From Sphingomonadales bacterium (lineage in GTDB: Bacteria; Pseudomonadota; Alphaproteobacteria; Sphingomonadales; Sphingomonadaceae), in assembly GCA_027486275.1 (NCBI GenBank), contig JAIXPM010000210.1:1-15150 (forward strand): a DNA stretch of 15,150 nt. The letters run 5' to 3'. The position numbers and the translations under genes are program-made. This document shows, one piece after another, positions 7,531-15,150 of the stretch. The stretch's first letter is position 1, and each line of letters starts with the position of its first letter. Under the pieces are notes generated by a model. That model had not been told where the DNA came from and did not search any database. It saw only the letters and a list, made by a program, of their open reading frames with translations.

Positions 7531-8703
7531 TCACGAATTCACCAGCGCCCTTACGAAATCTGAAACCTGAGATAGACTTGCACCCTGGCTGTCGAGTGAC
7601 CTCGGCAATGGAGCATAAGCTATTTGGTGACCGAGCAGGTGGCAGATACCGGCGTGCCACAAGTTATCCCGATGCTCGTCCATCAAAACACCCAACCGAG
7701 CCCCAGCCGCAGAAAAGATAACGTTGTGTAAAGCACTGCCATCTTCCCCAACCACAATTCTAGCCGTTGAAAAGAGATGGGCCTGTTCAGCTAGGGAAAG
7801 AGTCTCAGGGTACACGATCCTGAAGCCGTGGGACAACATTAGGGATTCAAGTTCATCATGGAAGTCGATTGCCCGCCCACCCTGCCAATGTTTTCGGCTA
7901 ACGAACAACCGTTCGGTCGCGTTCAATGGATTACTCACGTTGAGGTGGTTGAATTTTAGCGCGAGTGACCGCCACGCGAACGAATTAACTGGCTCGGAAA
8001 ATCCATAACCAGATTTTGTAGAACTTGGCACACGCAAACGCGTGTGGGCAGAAAATCCAATGCCGGCGGGCTTTACATGCTGGATGCCAGCCAAGGTCAC
8101 AAGATTCTTCATCCAGTCCGCCAATGGACCAAACAAGTGCGCCGGGTACTCGGCGCCATTCATCAAGCGGCTCAAAGCCATTCGCGGCACGAAGTCGATC
8201 AACCAATGACCAAAGATTCCATAACCCGGCGCATTAAGGAGTATCGCATCCTCAGTCCCGGAAGAGGACAAACCAAGGTCTGCAGTAAATATCCCATCGC
8301 CCTCCCATTCAATGAAACCCAAACTCGAATTTGCTATCCACCAATTAAAGTACTCCCGACTACAACTCAACATCTGGCCAATAAAAAAAACGCCATTCTC
8401 TTGATCAACCAAAATACTATCATATCCCAATGTGGAAATGGATTCAAAAACAAACTCTCCACATATGGCATTCAGATGCGCCCCATTAGATATATGAAAA
8501 TACATCTCATACAATTTACTGTTGTATGAATCTTGCACAACAAATAAGTCGCTCTTCTGAAGATTTACGGAGTTTGTTAACAGCTGATTGAAAACAACTC
8601 CGTTCATAGCATTTCTTACAGATTTGTGCGTCGCATCCGACCTAAGATCAGCTAGCTGACGCGGACTATTTATCTCGGCAATGCGGTAACGTTTAATTGT
8701 CAT
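7531..8703 (-). CDS. GT61-family (DUF563) glycosyltransferase, AT-rich
   Basis: This 390-residue protein has the conserved C-terminal core of the GT61/DUF563 family: GIFGHWLIDFVPRM (162-175), RLFVSR (265-270), SLAEQAHLF near 303-311 and VVGEDGSALHNVIFS (317-331). It probably transfers a sugar in the cytoplasm to the polymer exported by the neighbouring ABC transporter. The donor and acceptor are unknown. The N-terminal 150 residues match nothing I recognise. Two starts are possible. ATG at 8703 lies just after the kpsT-like stop. TTG at 8709 overlaps that stop and is better spaced (7 bases) from AGAGG at 8717-8721. I chose ATG; the difference is two residues. The base composition is strikingly low in GC (20 of 60 bases at 8401-8460), unlike its neighbours, which suggests recent transfer. 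It is the last gene of the minus-strand operon. Confidence 0.85.
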   Translation of the reverse strand: MTIKRYRIAEINSPRQLADLRSDATHKSVRNAMNGVVFNQLLTNSVNLQKSDLFVVQDSYNSKLYEMYFHISNGAHLNAICGEFVFESISTLGYDSILVDQENGVFFIGQMLSCSREYFNWWIANSSLGFIEWEGDGIFTADLGLSSSGTEDAILLNAPGYGIFGHWLIDFVPRMALSRLMNGAEYPAHLFGPLADWMKNLVTLAGIQHVKPAGIGFSAHTRLRVPSSTKSGYGFSEPVNSFAWRSLALKFNHLNVSNPLNATERLFVSRKHWQGGRAIDFHDELESLMLSHGFRIVYPETLSLAEQAHLFSTARIVVGEDGSALHNVIFSAAGARLGVLMDEHRDNLWHAGICHLLGHQIAYAPLPRSLDSQGASLSQVSDFVRALVNS

Positions 8704-8705
8704 TT

Positions 8706-9380
8706 TCAATGCACAGCCTCTGGACTTTTCTTCATGTCGTGATCATGAAAATCCTGCGCCGAGCGCAGGTCAGGAAAATGCAACAAATGGCCTGCTTGCA
8801 GGACGGCGCCACGGTCGCAATGATCGAATAAGAACCGCGCGTCGTGCGATACGATTATGAAAGCCCGATCGGCACGTTTGCCGAACAATTCATCATTGCA
8901 GCGCTGCTGGAAACGGGCATCGCCAACCGCGAACACCTCATCGAGCAGGTAGCAATCAAATTCGATCAGCATGGAAATGGCGAACGCCAGCCGCGCCCGC
9001 ATGCCCGACGAATAGCTTTTCAACGGCTCGTAGAGGTACCGACCAAGCTGCGCAAAATCCTGGACAAAATCGATTGCGCCCTGCCATTCCCGGCCATAGA
9101 CGCGGCAGATGAAACGGATATTGTCCACGCCCGTAAGTGCGCCCTGAAAGGCCCCGGAAAAGGCCAGCGGCCAGGACACGTTCATGCTGGTTTCAACCGT
9201 ACCGCTGCTCGGCTGTTCGATGCCGCTGATAATGCGCACCAGAGTTGATTTCCCAGCACCGTTGCCACCAATGATCGCCAGTCGCTGGCCCTTCTCCAGC
9301 ACCAGGTTCACGTCTGACAACACCTTCACCGGGCCCTTGCCGGTGGGATAAATCTTGCAAACATCGCTCAGGCGAATCAT
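8706..9380 (-). CDS. kpsT: ABC transporter ATP-binding protein, capsular polysaccharide export (KpsT-like)
   Basis: The protein has 224 residues, normal for KpsT/Wzt-short ATPases, with no C-terminal carbohydrate-binding extension. Walker A is GGNGAGKST (38-46), the ABC signature YSSGMRARLAFA (123-134), Walker B YLLDEVFAVGD (144-154), and the H-loop SHD (178-180). The GMRARLAFA and DEVFAVGD wording is typical of polysaccharide/polyol-phosphate exporters. It would form a dimer under the permease and power export of the finished chain across the inner membrane. The ATG at 9380 overlaps the permease stop by 4 bases (ATGA), a sign of translational coupling. Specificity for a Kdo-linked capsule is not shown. 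Confidence 0.92.
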   Translation of the reverse strand: MIRLSDVCKIYPTGKGPVKVLSDVNLVLEKGQRLAIIGGNGAGKSTLVRIISGIEQPSSGTVETSMNVSWPLAFSGAFQGALTGVDNIRFICRVYGREWQGAIDFVQDFAQLGRYLYEPLKSYSSGMRARLAFAISMLIEFDCYLLDEVFAVGDARFQQRCNDELFGKRADRAFIIVSHDARFLFDHCDRGAVLQAGHLLHFPDLRSAQDFHDHDMKKSPEAVH

Positions 9381-10165
9381 TCTGGGATAATCTCACGGCT
9401 GAGTTGCCGTTCGATGGCAAAGCCAAAAATGGTGAGTGCCAGGTTCCACCCCACAAGATAGGCCGTGCTGTAATGCGCGGTGAACAGGCTGCCAAAAAAA
9501 GCTTCACGGATCATCTCGGTGCAGTGCACCATAGGCACCAGCAAGACGATCTCCCGAATGCTTGGCGGGAACGCATCAGCGATGAAGGCTGCGCCGGACA
9601 ACGGGAAAAGCAGATAGGCCAAGGGATGCCAGATCTTCTCAATCAGTTCTGATCGCTCACCAATCGCGCCCAGAAACAGCGCCAACGACATACCGAACCA
9701 GGCCGTCAGCAGCCAAGCCCCAAGCAGGCCAATCACGTTTTCAGGCGGGTTAATATAACCGGTTGCCCAAAAAATGATCGTGAGGAAGACGAAGGATGAC
9801 GACAGGCTGATGAACTCGAGAATCATCCGCGAGACGAACAGATCAATCACCTTCACATTGCGGTGATACATCAGCGCCAGATTGGACGTGACCGCTTTGG
9901 TGACACGGTTGGGCATGTTGCGCCACAGCAGCACCGTTGAATAACCGGTGAGCGCAAAGGCGGTGATTGGTAGGTTCGATCCATGATTGGCATCAATGGC
10001 ATACCAGAGGATAGTGACCCCGATCGTGAACATCATCGGTTCGACGATGATCCACAGCAGGCCCAGATTGTGGCGCCCATAACGCGTGAGCGCTTCGCGC
10101 ATCAGCAAGGCATGAATCACATTGCGCTGCACGCGAAGCGAACTGGCAAAGCTCTTCAACGACAT
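9377..10165 (-). CDS. kpsM: ABC transporter permease, capsular polysaccharide export (KpsM-like)
   Basis: The 262-residue protein belongs to the ABC-2 type export permeases. It has a short amphipathic N-terminus followed by MREALTRYGRHNLGLLWIIVEP, a signature of KpsM-type permeases, and about six hydrophobic segments. The first begins around GLLWIIVEPMMFTIGVTIL and the last is near the C-terminus (YLVGWNLALTIFGFAI). It would form the inner-membrane channel for the polysaccharide with the downstream ATPase. Start ATG at 10165 has GAGG at 10174-10177, eight bases upstream and overlapping the stop of the preceding gene, so the ribosome binding site supports this start. The gap to the preceding gene is 10 bases. 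Confidence 0.92.
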   Translation of the reverse strand: MSLKSFASSLRVQRNVIHALLMREALTRYGRHNLGLLWIIVEPMMFTIGVTILWYAIDANHGSNLPITAFALTGYSTVLLWRNMPNRVTKAVTSNLALMYHRNVKVIDLFVSRMILEFISLSSSFVFLTIIFWATGYINPPENVIGLLGAWLLTAWFGMSLALFLGAIGERSELIEKIWHPLAYLLFPLSGAAFIADAFPPSIREIVLLVPMVHCTEMIREAFFGSLFTAHYSTAYLVGWNLALTIFGFAIERQLSREIIPE

Positions 10166-10175
10166 GGCCGCCGCC

Positions 10176-11348
10176 TCAAGCCTTGTGCTCGCGAACGCCG
10201 GCCAGCAGCATGGTGAAGATCCCCCAGGCCACCAGCCCCACGATCAGAGTGGAAATGATACCCCGCAGCCGGCGCGGTTCCATCGAATCGTCCGGGCGGC
10301 TGGGCAGTGCGACGCGTTCGACATAGGCACGTTGGCGCCGCGCCTCGTTGCGGGCATCCTGAAGGGTGGCCAAAGCCGCCGAAAGCTGGCGGTCGGCAAA
10401 TTCACGCTCCACCTGCAAACGCTGATACTGCGCCGCCGTTGCCGAAAGGGAACCGCTGCTGCCGGCCACTGCGCCCATCTGCTCCTCAATGGCGCGCTGC
10501 AATCCGGTGATGCGCACCTTTAACAGCGGAAGTTGCGGATTTTCGGACGCTGCGGCCGACAGTTGCAGCAGTTGCATGCGCGCGCCGATCAGTTCGTCCT
10601 GCAGCTTGGAAATCATCTGCAACTGGACGCTGGCCTGGCGTTCCGGATCGATCACGCCGGCCCGATTGCGGAACGATGCCAGCGCCAGTGCCGCCGTGCG
10701 CGCCCGGCCCTGTGCTTCCATCACTTCACGTTCAGCATAGCGCACCAGATCGCCGCGGCTGCGATCATTGAGCTGGTTCACCAAGGCTTCAGCGCGTTCC
10801 AGCAGGCGCCGGTTCATCACCTGCGCGTCCTGCGGGGTGAACGCCCGCACCATCATGGTAGCGATACCGGTTTCGCTATCGAAATCAACGGCAACCTTGT
10901 CGTCGTAATAAAGGAACAATTCCTCGAACGAGCCATCAAGACCGAAGGGATCGAAACGGTTGAGGATGAAGATGCTGTCGTTGCCCCAGGCCCGGCGGGC
11001 CAGGCCATCGCCATCCAGCGCGCGCAACGCATCCCGCGAACTGATATAGCCCTGCGCCGCGCGCATTTCATCGCTGCCGTTGGAAAATCCGGCCGTTTCC
11101 AACAACATGCCGACGCCTGAAACCGAAGGCTTCTTGGGGCTGCGCACCACGAAGCGGCTTTCGGAAATGTAGACGTCTGACGCCAGCACGCCAAAGTAGA
11201 AAATGGCCGCCGTGGTGGGAACGACAACGCACAGCCAGAACAACAGGCCGGCGCCCGAAAGCCAGCGCTTCAGCCCGCCAACAGGGCCGGAACCGCCAAG
11301 CGGCGCCACGTCGGCCGAACTGGGGTCGATCTTTGGATGAGAATTCAT
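10176..11348 (-). CDS. kpsE: Capsule export inner-membrane protein, PCP/KpsE family
   Basis: This 390-residue protein has the KpsE/Wzz-like architecture: a cytoplasmic N-terminus, a first membrane segment (around GLLFWLCVVVPTTAAIFYFG), the periplasmic motif VYISESRFVVRSP just after it, a long alanine/glutamine-rich helical coiled-coil region in the periplasm, and a second membrane segment close to the C-terminus (GIISTLIVGLVAWGIFTMLL). It would link the ABC exporter to the outer-membrane channel. Start choice: ATG at 11348 has GGA five bases upstream; an in-frame GTG at 11360 would add four residues but has no clear ribosome binding site. It is the first gene of the minus-strand operon and is divergent from the outer-membrane lipoprotein gene, its expected partner. 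Confidence 0.88.
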   Translation of the reverse strand: MNSHPKIDPSSADVAPLGGSGPVGGLKRWLSGAGLLFWLCVVVPTTAAIFYFGVLASDVYISESRFVVRSPKKPSVSGVGMLLETAGFSNGSDEMRAAQGYISSRDALRALDGDGLARRAWGNDSIFILNRFDPFGLDGSFEELFLYYDDKVAVDFDSETGIATMMVRAFTPQDAQVMNRRLLERAEALVNQLNDRSRGDLVRYAEREVMEAQGRARTAALALASFRNRAGVIDPERQASVQLQMISKLQDELIGARMQLLQLSAAASENPQLPLLKVRITGLQRAIEEQMGAVAGSSGSLSATAAQYQRLQVEREFADRQLSAALATLQDARNEARRQRAYVERVALPSRPDDSMEPRRLRGIISTLIVGLVAWGIFTMLLAGVREHKA

Positions 11349-11807
11349 CGTTTCCGTCACGTCACAGCAGGGAACACCCCAACCGCGGCCAGGGACTTGC
11401 TGCGGGATAGCGGATAATGGCCCTGCCGCCTAGATGGGCGCTGGCGCCGCACCAGCAGATCATCCCGGGCAGGCAGCGCAAAGCTGTTCGGAATAAAAAC
11501 ATAAAACATGATGATGGTTTCAATACATTGCACTGGCAACCCATCCATCCTTGACTTGCAGATCCAACGTAAATCTGTTGAATTTTTGTACTTTTTCTTA
11601 AAGGTTCGCATTATAGGATTTTGGTTCGGAGCAGCGCGGTTAGTCGCGTTTTTGCAACATCTGGTAGCGCAACGTCGCACGCCGGGGGTGGTACCATGTG
11701 ATCGCGGGTGCGGCGGCGCGGCCTTGCTTTGACAATGGCCGGGCCTGATGCCATGCCGAAGCCGGTTTTCAGCCCCCGGAATCCAAAACTGCACGAGCGC
11801 TTTGTTC
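11349..11807. promoter_or_regulatory. Divergent intergenic region with AT-rich core
   Basis: About 460 bases separate the kpsE-like gene (leftward) from the export lipoprotein gene (rightward), and no convincing gene lies within. The stretch at about 11485-11625 is clearly AT-richer than its surroundings and is the likely site of two divergent promoters. Weak candidates: leftward TTGCCA (11534-11539) with CATCAT (11511-11516), spacer 17; rightward TTGTAC (11586-11591) with CATTAT (11609-11614), spacer 17. A small inverted repeat CAGAT/ATCTG (11559-11563, 11573-11577) could be an operator. The individual elements are guesses; the divergent layout is certain. Confidence 0.5.
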
Positions 11808-12977
11808 ATGATCCTTCCTCGTCTGCTTTCCCGCCCGTTCGCCGCCGCCCGCCTTTTGATGCTGGTCGCTCCGGTTGTGGCGCTGTCCGCCTGCCAGCCC
11901 TTCGGTCCCGGTCGCCAGGCTGTGCTTAATGCCGGTAGCGTGCCGGCCGGGCCTAGTGAGGCCGCCGCCCAGATCAAGGTGGTGCAGGTGCGTGGCGACA
12001 TGGCGGCACAGTTCAAGCCGCCAGCGCCCTGGCCGGCCTTTGCCGATGTAATTGCCGACGCAAAGCCGGTGGGCACCGTGGTCGGCACCGGCGACGCGCT
12101 GGAAGTGACGATCTGGGAAGCCCCGCCGGCCGCGTTGTTCGGCGGCGCCACCGATACCCGCATCGGCACCGCGATCAGCACGGCGCGGCCCACCACCCTG
12201 CCCGAACTGCTGGTGGGGCCCGAAGGCAGCATCAGTGTTCCCTTCGCCGGCCAAGTGCCAGCCGGCGGCCGGACATTGCGCGAGATCGAAGCCGATATCG
12301 TCCGTCGCCTGCGCGGCCGAGCCAATGCGCCGCAAGCAATTGTGCGGCTGGTGCGGAATACCACCGCCACCGTGACGGTGGTTGGCGAAGTTCCCAATTC
12401 AGCCCGGCTGCCGATCAGCCCGCGCGGGGAACGCCTGCTTGATGCGCTGGCCCAGGTGGGCGGGGTGAAACCACCGGTGAACCTGACCACCATCCAAGTA
12501 ACACGCGACGGCCGCACCTACCGCATGGCACTGACCGACATCATCACCCAGGCAAGCAACAATATCGTGCTGGCCAAGGATGACGTGATCACCGCGCTGT
12601 TCCAGCCCTACAGCTTCACGGTGCTGGGCGCGGCAGGCAAGAACGATGAAATCCGCTTTGAAGCGATGGGCATCACCCTGTCCCAGGCGCTGGGCCGCTT
12701 TGGCGGCCTGCAGGATGGCCGGGCCAATCCACGCGGCGTCTTCCTGTTCCGCTGGGAAGAACCGGCCACACCGGGCGGGCCGCGCGTGCCGGTCATATAC
12801 AGTTTCGATTTGAAGGACCCGGCGGTCTATTTCCTGACCGCGCAGTTCCGGATGAGCGACAAGGATCTGATCTACATCACAAACGCCCCGATCGCCGAGC
12901 TGCAACGCTTTGTGGGCATCGTGTCGCAGACACTGCTGCCGATCGCCACGGTCACCACCGTCATCCAGCAGGACTGA
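11808..12977 (+). CDS. Outer-membrane polysaccharide export lipoprotein (Wza/KpsD family, OPX)
   Basis: The 389-residue precursor has a basic, hydrophobic signal peptide ending in a lipobox LSAC with the lipidated cysteine at residue 29. The polysaccharide export domain follows (about residues 88-180: VGTGDALEVTIWEAPP, then LLVGPEGSISVPFAGQVPAGG). Next come regions resembling SLBB domains (about 185-260, with TATVTVVGEVPNSARLPI, and about 270-355, with FTVLGAAGKNDEIRF). It should assemble as the outer-membrane export channel that receives polysaccharide from the KpsM/T/E-like complex encoded divergently. The ATG at 11808 was chosen because it gives a correct signal peptide; the frame runs open to 11748, but the extra 20 residues would spoil it. 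The ribosome binding site is weak. Confidence 0.9.
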   Translation: MILPRLLSRPFAAARLLMLVAPVVALSACQPFGPGRQAVLNAGSVPAGPSEAAAQIKVVQVRGDMAAQFKPPAPWPAFADVIADAKPVGTVVGTGDALEVTIWEAPPAALFGGATDTRIGTAISTARPTTLPELLVGPEGSISVPFAGQVPAGGRTLREIEADIVRRLRGRANAPQAIVRLVRNTTATVTVVGEVPNSARLPISPRGERLLDALAQVGGVKPPVNLTTIQVTRDGRTYRMALTDIITQASNNIVLAKDDVITALFQPYSFTVLGAAGKNDEIRFEAMGITLSQALGRFGGLQDGRANPRGVFLFRWEEPATPGGPRVPVIYSFDLKDPAVYFLTAQFRMSDKDLIYITNAPIAELQRFVGIVSQTLLPIATVTTVIQQD

Positions 12978-12988
12978 GCCGCCGGTTC

Positions 12989-14155
12989 GTGGCCGACAAC
13001 GCCGCATCCCTTCTGCTTGACGCTTCGCGCATGGTGTGGCGGCGTTGGGCCGGGGTGCGGCCGACCGGCATCGATCGGCTGTGCCTGGCCTGGCATGATC
13101 ATTATGCCCCCCGTGCCCAGGCCGTTCTGGTGCATAGGCGCGGCCGGCATATTCTGCCGATGGCCGCGTCGCAGACGCTGTTTCGCCTGCTGGATGAGGA
13201 AACCCCGCGCGAGCAGTTCCGTCGGCGCTTTGTGGGCTGGGCGGCGCGCAATCTTGTCCATCTGCTGCGGCCGCAGCCGGGAGGTGGGCGGTTGTGGCTG
13301 AATGTGGGGCACACCGGGCTCAACCTGCCGGGCCTCGCTGAATGGGTGCGCGCTGCCGATCTGCGCCCGGTGCTGATGCTGCACGACATCATTCCCATCA
13401 CGCACCCCGAATATTGTCGCGAAGGCGAGAAGGCGCGGCATGAGGTGCGGGTGAAAACGCTGCTCAAGATCGCTCACGCCGTGCTGGGCAATAGCCAGGA
13501 CACGCTGGACCGGCTGAACGCCTATGCGGCAGGCATCGGCATGGTGGTGCCGCAATCGCTGCCGGTGTGGCCGGGTACGCCGAGTCTGACCATGCCCGTG
13601 GGCGATCGGCCGGCGCTGAGCGATGATTTCGTCATTCTGGGCACCATCGAGGGCCGCAAGAACCACATGCTGCTGCTTGATGTGTGGGAACGGCTGGTGG
13701 CGCAGCACGGCGAGGCGGCGCCGCGGCTGGTAATCATCGGGCGGCGCGGCTGGGCCTGTGATGATGTGTTTGCGCGGCTGGAGGCCGGTGGCTTCGGCAG
13801 CCGCGTGGTGGAAACCGGCGCGCTGTCAGACGATGACATCGCCCGGCTGCTGGCCGGCGCGCGTGCCCTGCTCTTCCCCAGTTTTGCCGAAGGTTATGGC
13901 CTGCCGCTGGTGGAGGCGCTGGACGCCGGCTTACCGGTGATTGCCAGCGATCTGGATGTCTTCCGTGAGATTGGCCAGGGCGTGCCCGATCTGTTGCCGC
14001 CCGATGATGTGGACGGCTGGGCGGCAGCCGTCATGGCCTATGCCGCCCCCGAGAGCCCTGCCCGCGCCGCGCAGATGGCCCGGCTGGCGCAGTTCCGCGC
14101 ACCCGATTGGCCCGGGCATTTCGCCCAGGTCGATGGGTTTCTGGAAACGCTTTAG
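12989..14155 (+). CDS. GT4-family glycosyltransferase
   Basis: This is a 388-residue GT-B fold retaining glycosyltransferase. The N-terminal half carries LLLDASRMVWRRWAG and RPTGIDRLCLAW (about 8-36), a pattern seen in a subgroup of capsule/LPS GT4 enzymes, plus MLHDIIPITHPEY (130-142). The C-terminal half has GTIEGRKNHMLLLDVWERL (about 218-236), IIGRRGW, and the donor-binding E-x7-E motif EGYGLPLVE (E301, E309) followed by ALDAGLPVIASD. It probably adds one residue to the exported polysaccharide; donor unknown. The GTG start at 12989 lies 11 bases after the lipoprotein stop without a clear ribosome binding site, so coupled translation is likely. An in-frame ATG at 13031 would remove part of the conserved N-terminal motif. 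Confidence 0.88.
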   Translation: MADNAASLLLDASRMVWRRWAGVRPTGIDRLCLAWHDHYAPRAQAVLVHRRGRHILPMAASQTLFRLLDEETPREQFRRRFVGWAARNLVHLLRPQPGGGRLWLNVGHTGLNLPGLAEWVRAADLRPVLMLHDIIPITHPEYCREGEKARHEVRVKTLLKIAHAVLGNSQDTLDRLNAYAAGIGMVVPQSLPVWPGTPSLTMPVGDRPALSDDFVILGTIEGRKNHMLLLDVWERLVAQHGEAAPRLVIIGRRGWACDDVFARLEAGGFGSRVVETGALSDDDIARLLAGARALLFPSFAEGYGLPLVEALDAGLPVIASDLDVFREIGQGVPDLLPPDDVDGWAAAVMAYAAPESPARAAQMARLAQFRAPDWPGHFAQVDGFLETL

Positions 14156-15063
14156 CGCTGCGTGGATGGCACCGGCTCCACCCCAGTAATGCGGCCGTGG
14201 ACGAGATCGCTGTAATCCTGCGCCAGTTGCAGCGTTGCTTCGCCCACCTGGAAATTCCATGGGCCGATTTCGGCCAGCGGCGTCACTTCAGCGGCCGAAC
14301 CGGTGAGGAAGGCTTCCTGAAAATTGGCCAGTTCTTCCGGCCAGATCGCGCGTTCCACCACCTTGATGCCGCGGCGCTGGGCCAGCGCGATGATGGAGCG
14401 GCGGGTGATGCCATCGAGGAAGCAATCTGGGGTTGGCGTGTGCAGTTCGCCGTTCTGGAAGAAGAAGATGTTGGCCCCGGTCGCTTCAGCCACCTGCCCG
14501 CGCCAATCCAGCATCATCGCATCGTTGTATCCGGCGTTTTCGGCGGCGTGCTTGGAAAGCGTGCAGATCATGTAGAGGCCGGCGGCCTTGGCGCGCACCG
14601 GCGCGGTGTAGGGCGCTGGGCGGCGCCACGGCGCGATGTTGAGGCGCAGGCCCTTCTTCAGCGCTTCCGGACCGAAATACGCGCCCCATTCCCAGGTGGC
14701 GACGGCGAGATGCGCCTTGGTCTTCTGCGCCGAAACGCCCATCTGCTCGCTGCCGCGCCAGGCGACGGGGCGAACATAGGCGTTGGTGAGGCCGTTGGCG
14801 GCCAGCGTCTGCCGGCAGGCCTCGTCGATCTCTTCAACGCTCCACGGCAGCGGAAAGCCCATCAGTTCGGCCGAATCGCGCAAGCGCTGGGAATGGGCCG
14901 ACAACGCATAAATATGGCCGCCATAGGCGCGCGCGCCTTCGAACACCGAGCTGGCATAGTGCAGGCCGTGGGTGAGAATGTGGACATTGGCTTCGCGCCA
15001 GGGCTTCAGTTCGCCATCCATCCAGATGAAACCGTTGCGATCGTCGAAGGTAGCGTCGGTCAT
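14152..15063 (-). CDS. ilvE: Branched-chain amino acid aminotransferase
   Basis: This 303-residue class IV PLP enzyme catalyses the last step of valine, leucine and isoleucine synthesis (transamination with glutamate) in the cytoplasm. Visible signatures: FIWMDGELKPWREANVHILTH near the N-terminus, SSVFEGARAY (39-47), YVRPVAWRGSEQMG (97-109), the PLP lysine K159 in VRAKAAGLY, the conserved AEATGANIFF (192-201) and TGSAAEVTPL (254-263). The length fits IlvE. The ATG at 15063 is preceded by CAGGG eight bases upstream; a further in-frame start at 15138 would add 25 residues with no family similarity. It converges with the GT4 gene, and the two stop codons overlap. It is a housekeeping gene unrelated to polysaccharide synthesis. 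Confidence 0.93.
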   Translation of the reverse strand: MTDATFDDRNGFIWMDGELKPWREANVHILTHGLHYASSVFEGARAYGGHIYALSAHSQRLRDSAELMGFPLPWSVEEIDEACRQTLAANGLTNAYVRPVAWRGSEQMGVSAQKTKAHLAVATWEWGAYFGPEALKKGLRLNIAPWRRPAPYTAPVRAKAAGLYMICTLSKHAAENAGYNDAMMLDWRGQVAEATGANIFFFQNGELHTPTPDCFLDGITRRSIIALAQRRGIKVVERAIWPEELANFQEAFLTGSAAEVTPLAEIGPWNFQVGEATLQLAQDYSDLVHGRITGVEPVPSTQR

Positions 15064-15150
15064 GGCAGAAACCCTGTCCCCAGAAACAATGGTGAGGCTT
15101 GCCGCCCTGCCCCGGCAACAAACGAACAGTGTGGCCACCGCCGCCTTGCC

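Noticed and set aside
8044..8529. 161-codon plus-strand open frame
   Set aside because: It is antisense to the GT61 gene, which carries the conserved family core; no domain or ribosome binding site was seen.
11635..11653. Possible terminator CGCG-loop-CGCG followed by five Ts
   Set aside because: The stem is only four base pairs and there is no gene directly upstream on that strand to terminate.
11729..11734. Perfect TTGACA -35 element ahead of the lipoprotein gene
   Set aside because: No acceptable -10 sequence lies 16-18 bases downstream.
11357..12517. 386-codon minus-strand open frame covering the intergenic region and lipoprotein gene
   Set aside because: It is antisense to a well-supported lipoprotein gene, its low-complexity residues match no family, and it crosses the divergent control region.

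Overview
The window is part of a surface-polysaccharide (capsule or exopolysaccharide) locus from a GC-rich proteobacterium. The GC content, the codon use and the mix of gene families suggest an alphaproteobacterium, possibly of the Sphingomonadales. That placement is inference; no rRNA or taxonomic marker is present.

Layout. (1) 1-7440, plus strand: a tightly packed operon. It opens with a very large glycosyltransferase cut by the left edge (coiled-coil repeats, three 38-39-residue repeats, a GT2 domain and a GT4 domain). Then come a GHMP-family sugar kinase (HddA type), a fused nucleotidyltransferase-HAD phosphatase (HddC-GmhB type), an AGE-family sugar epimerase/isomerase, and a SAM methyltransferase. 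The kinase, phosphatase and nucleotidyltransferase together match the route to GDP-D-glycero-alpha-D-manno-heptose. The isomerase GmhA is not in the window. (2) 7531-11348, minus strand: PCP/KpsE-like protein, KpsM-like permease, KpsT-like ATPase, and an AT-rich GT61 glycosyltransferase, in that transcription order. (3) 11349-11807: a divergent intergenic region of about 460 bases with an AT-rich core. (4) 11808-14155, plus strand: an outer-membrane polysaccharide export lipoprotein (Wza/KpsD family) and a GT4 glycosyltransferase. (5) 14152-15063, minus strand: a branched-chain aminotransferase, convergent with the GT4 gene. It is a housekeeping gene and probably marks the edge of the locus.

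How the genes work together. Region 1 would make an activated heptose, and possibly another manno-configured sugar, then polymerise and methylate it. The GT61 and GT4 enzymes would add further residues. The KpsM/KpsT ABC transporter, the KpsE-like periplasmic adaptor and the outer-membrane lipoprotein would carry the finished chain to the surface. No KpsC/KpsS Kdo-transferases, flippase or Wzy polymerase are seen here.

Most interesting points: near-identical 42-bp in-frame repeats in the giant glycosyltransferase; the fused HddC-GmhB with an altered zinc loop; an AGE-family isomerase sitting where GmhA would be expected; and an AT-rich GT61 gene that looks horizontally acquired. I saw no tRNA, rRNA, CRISPR array, transposase or phage gene.
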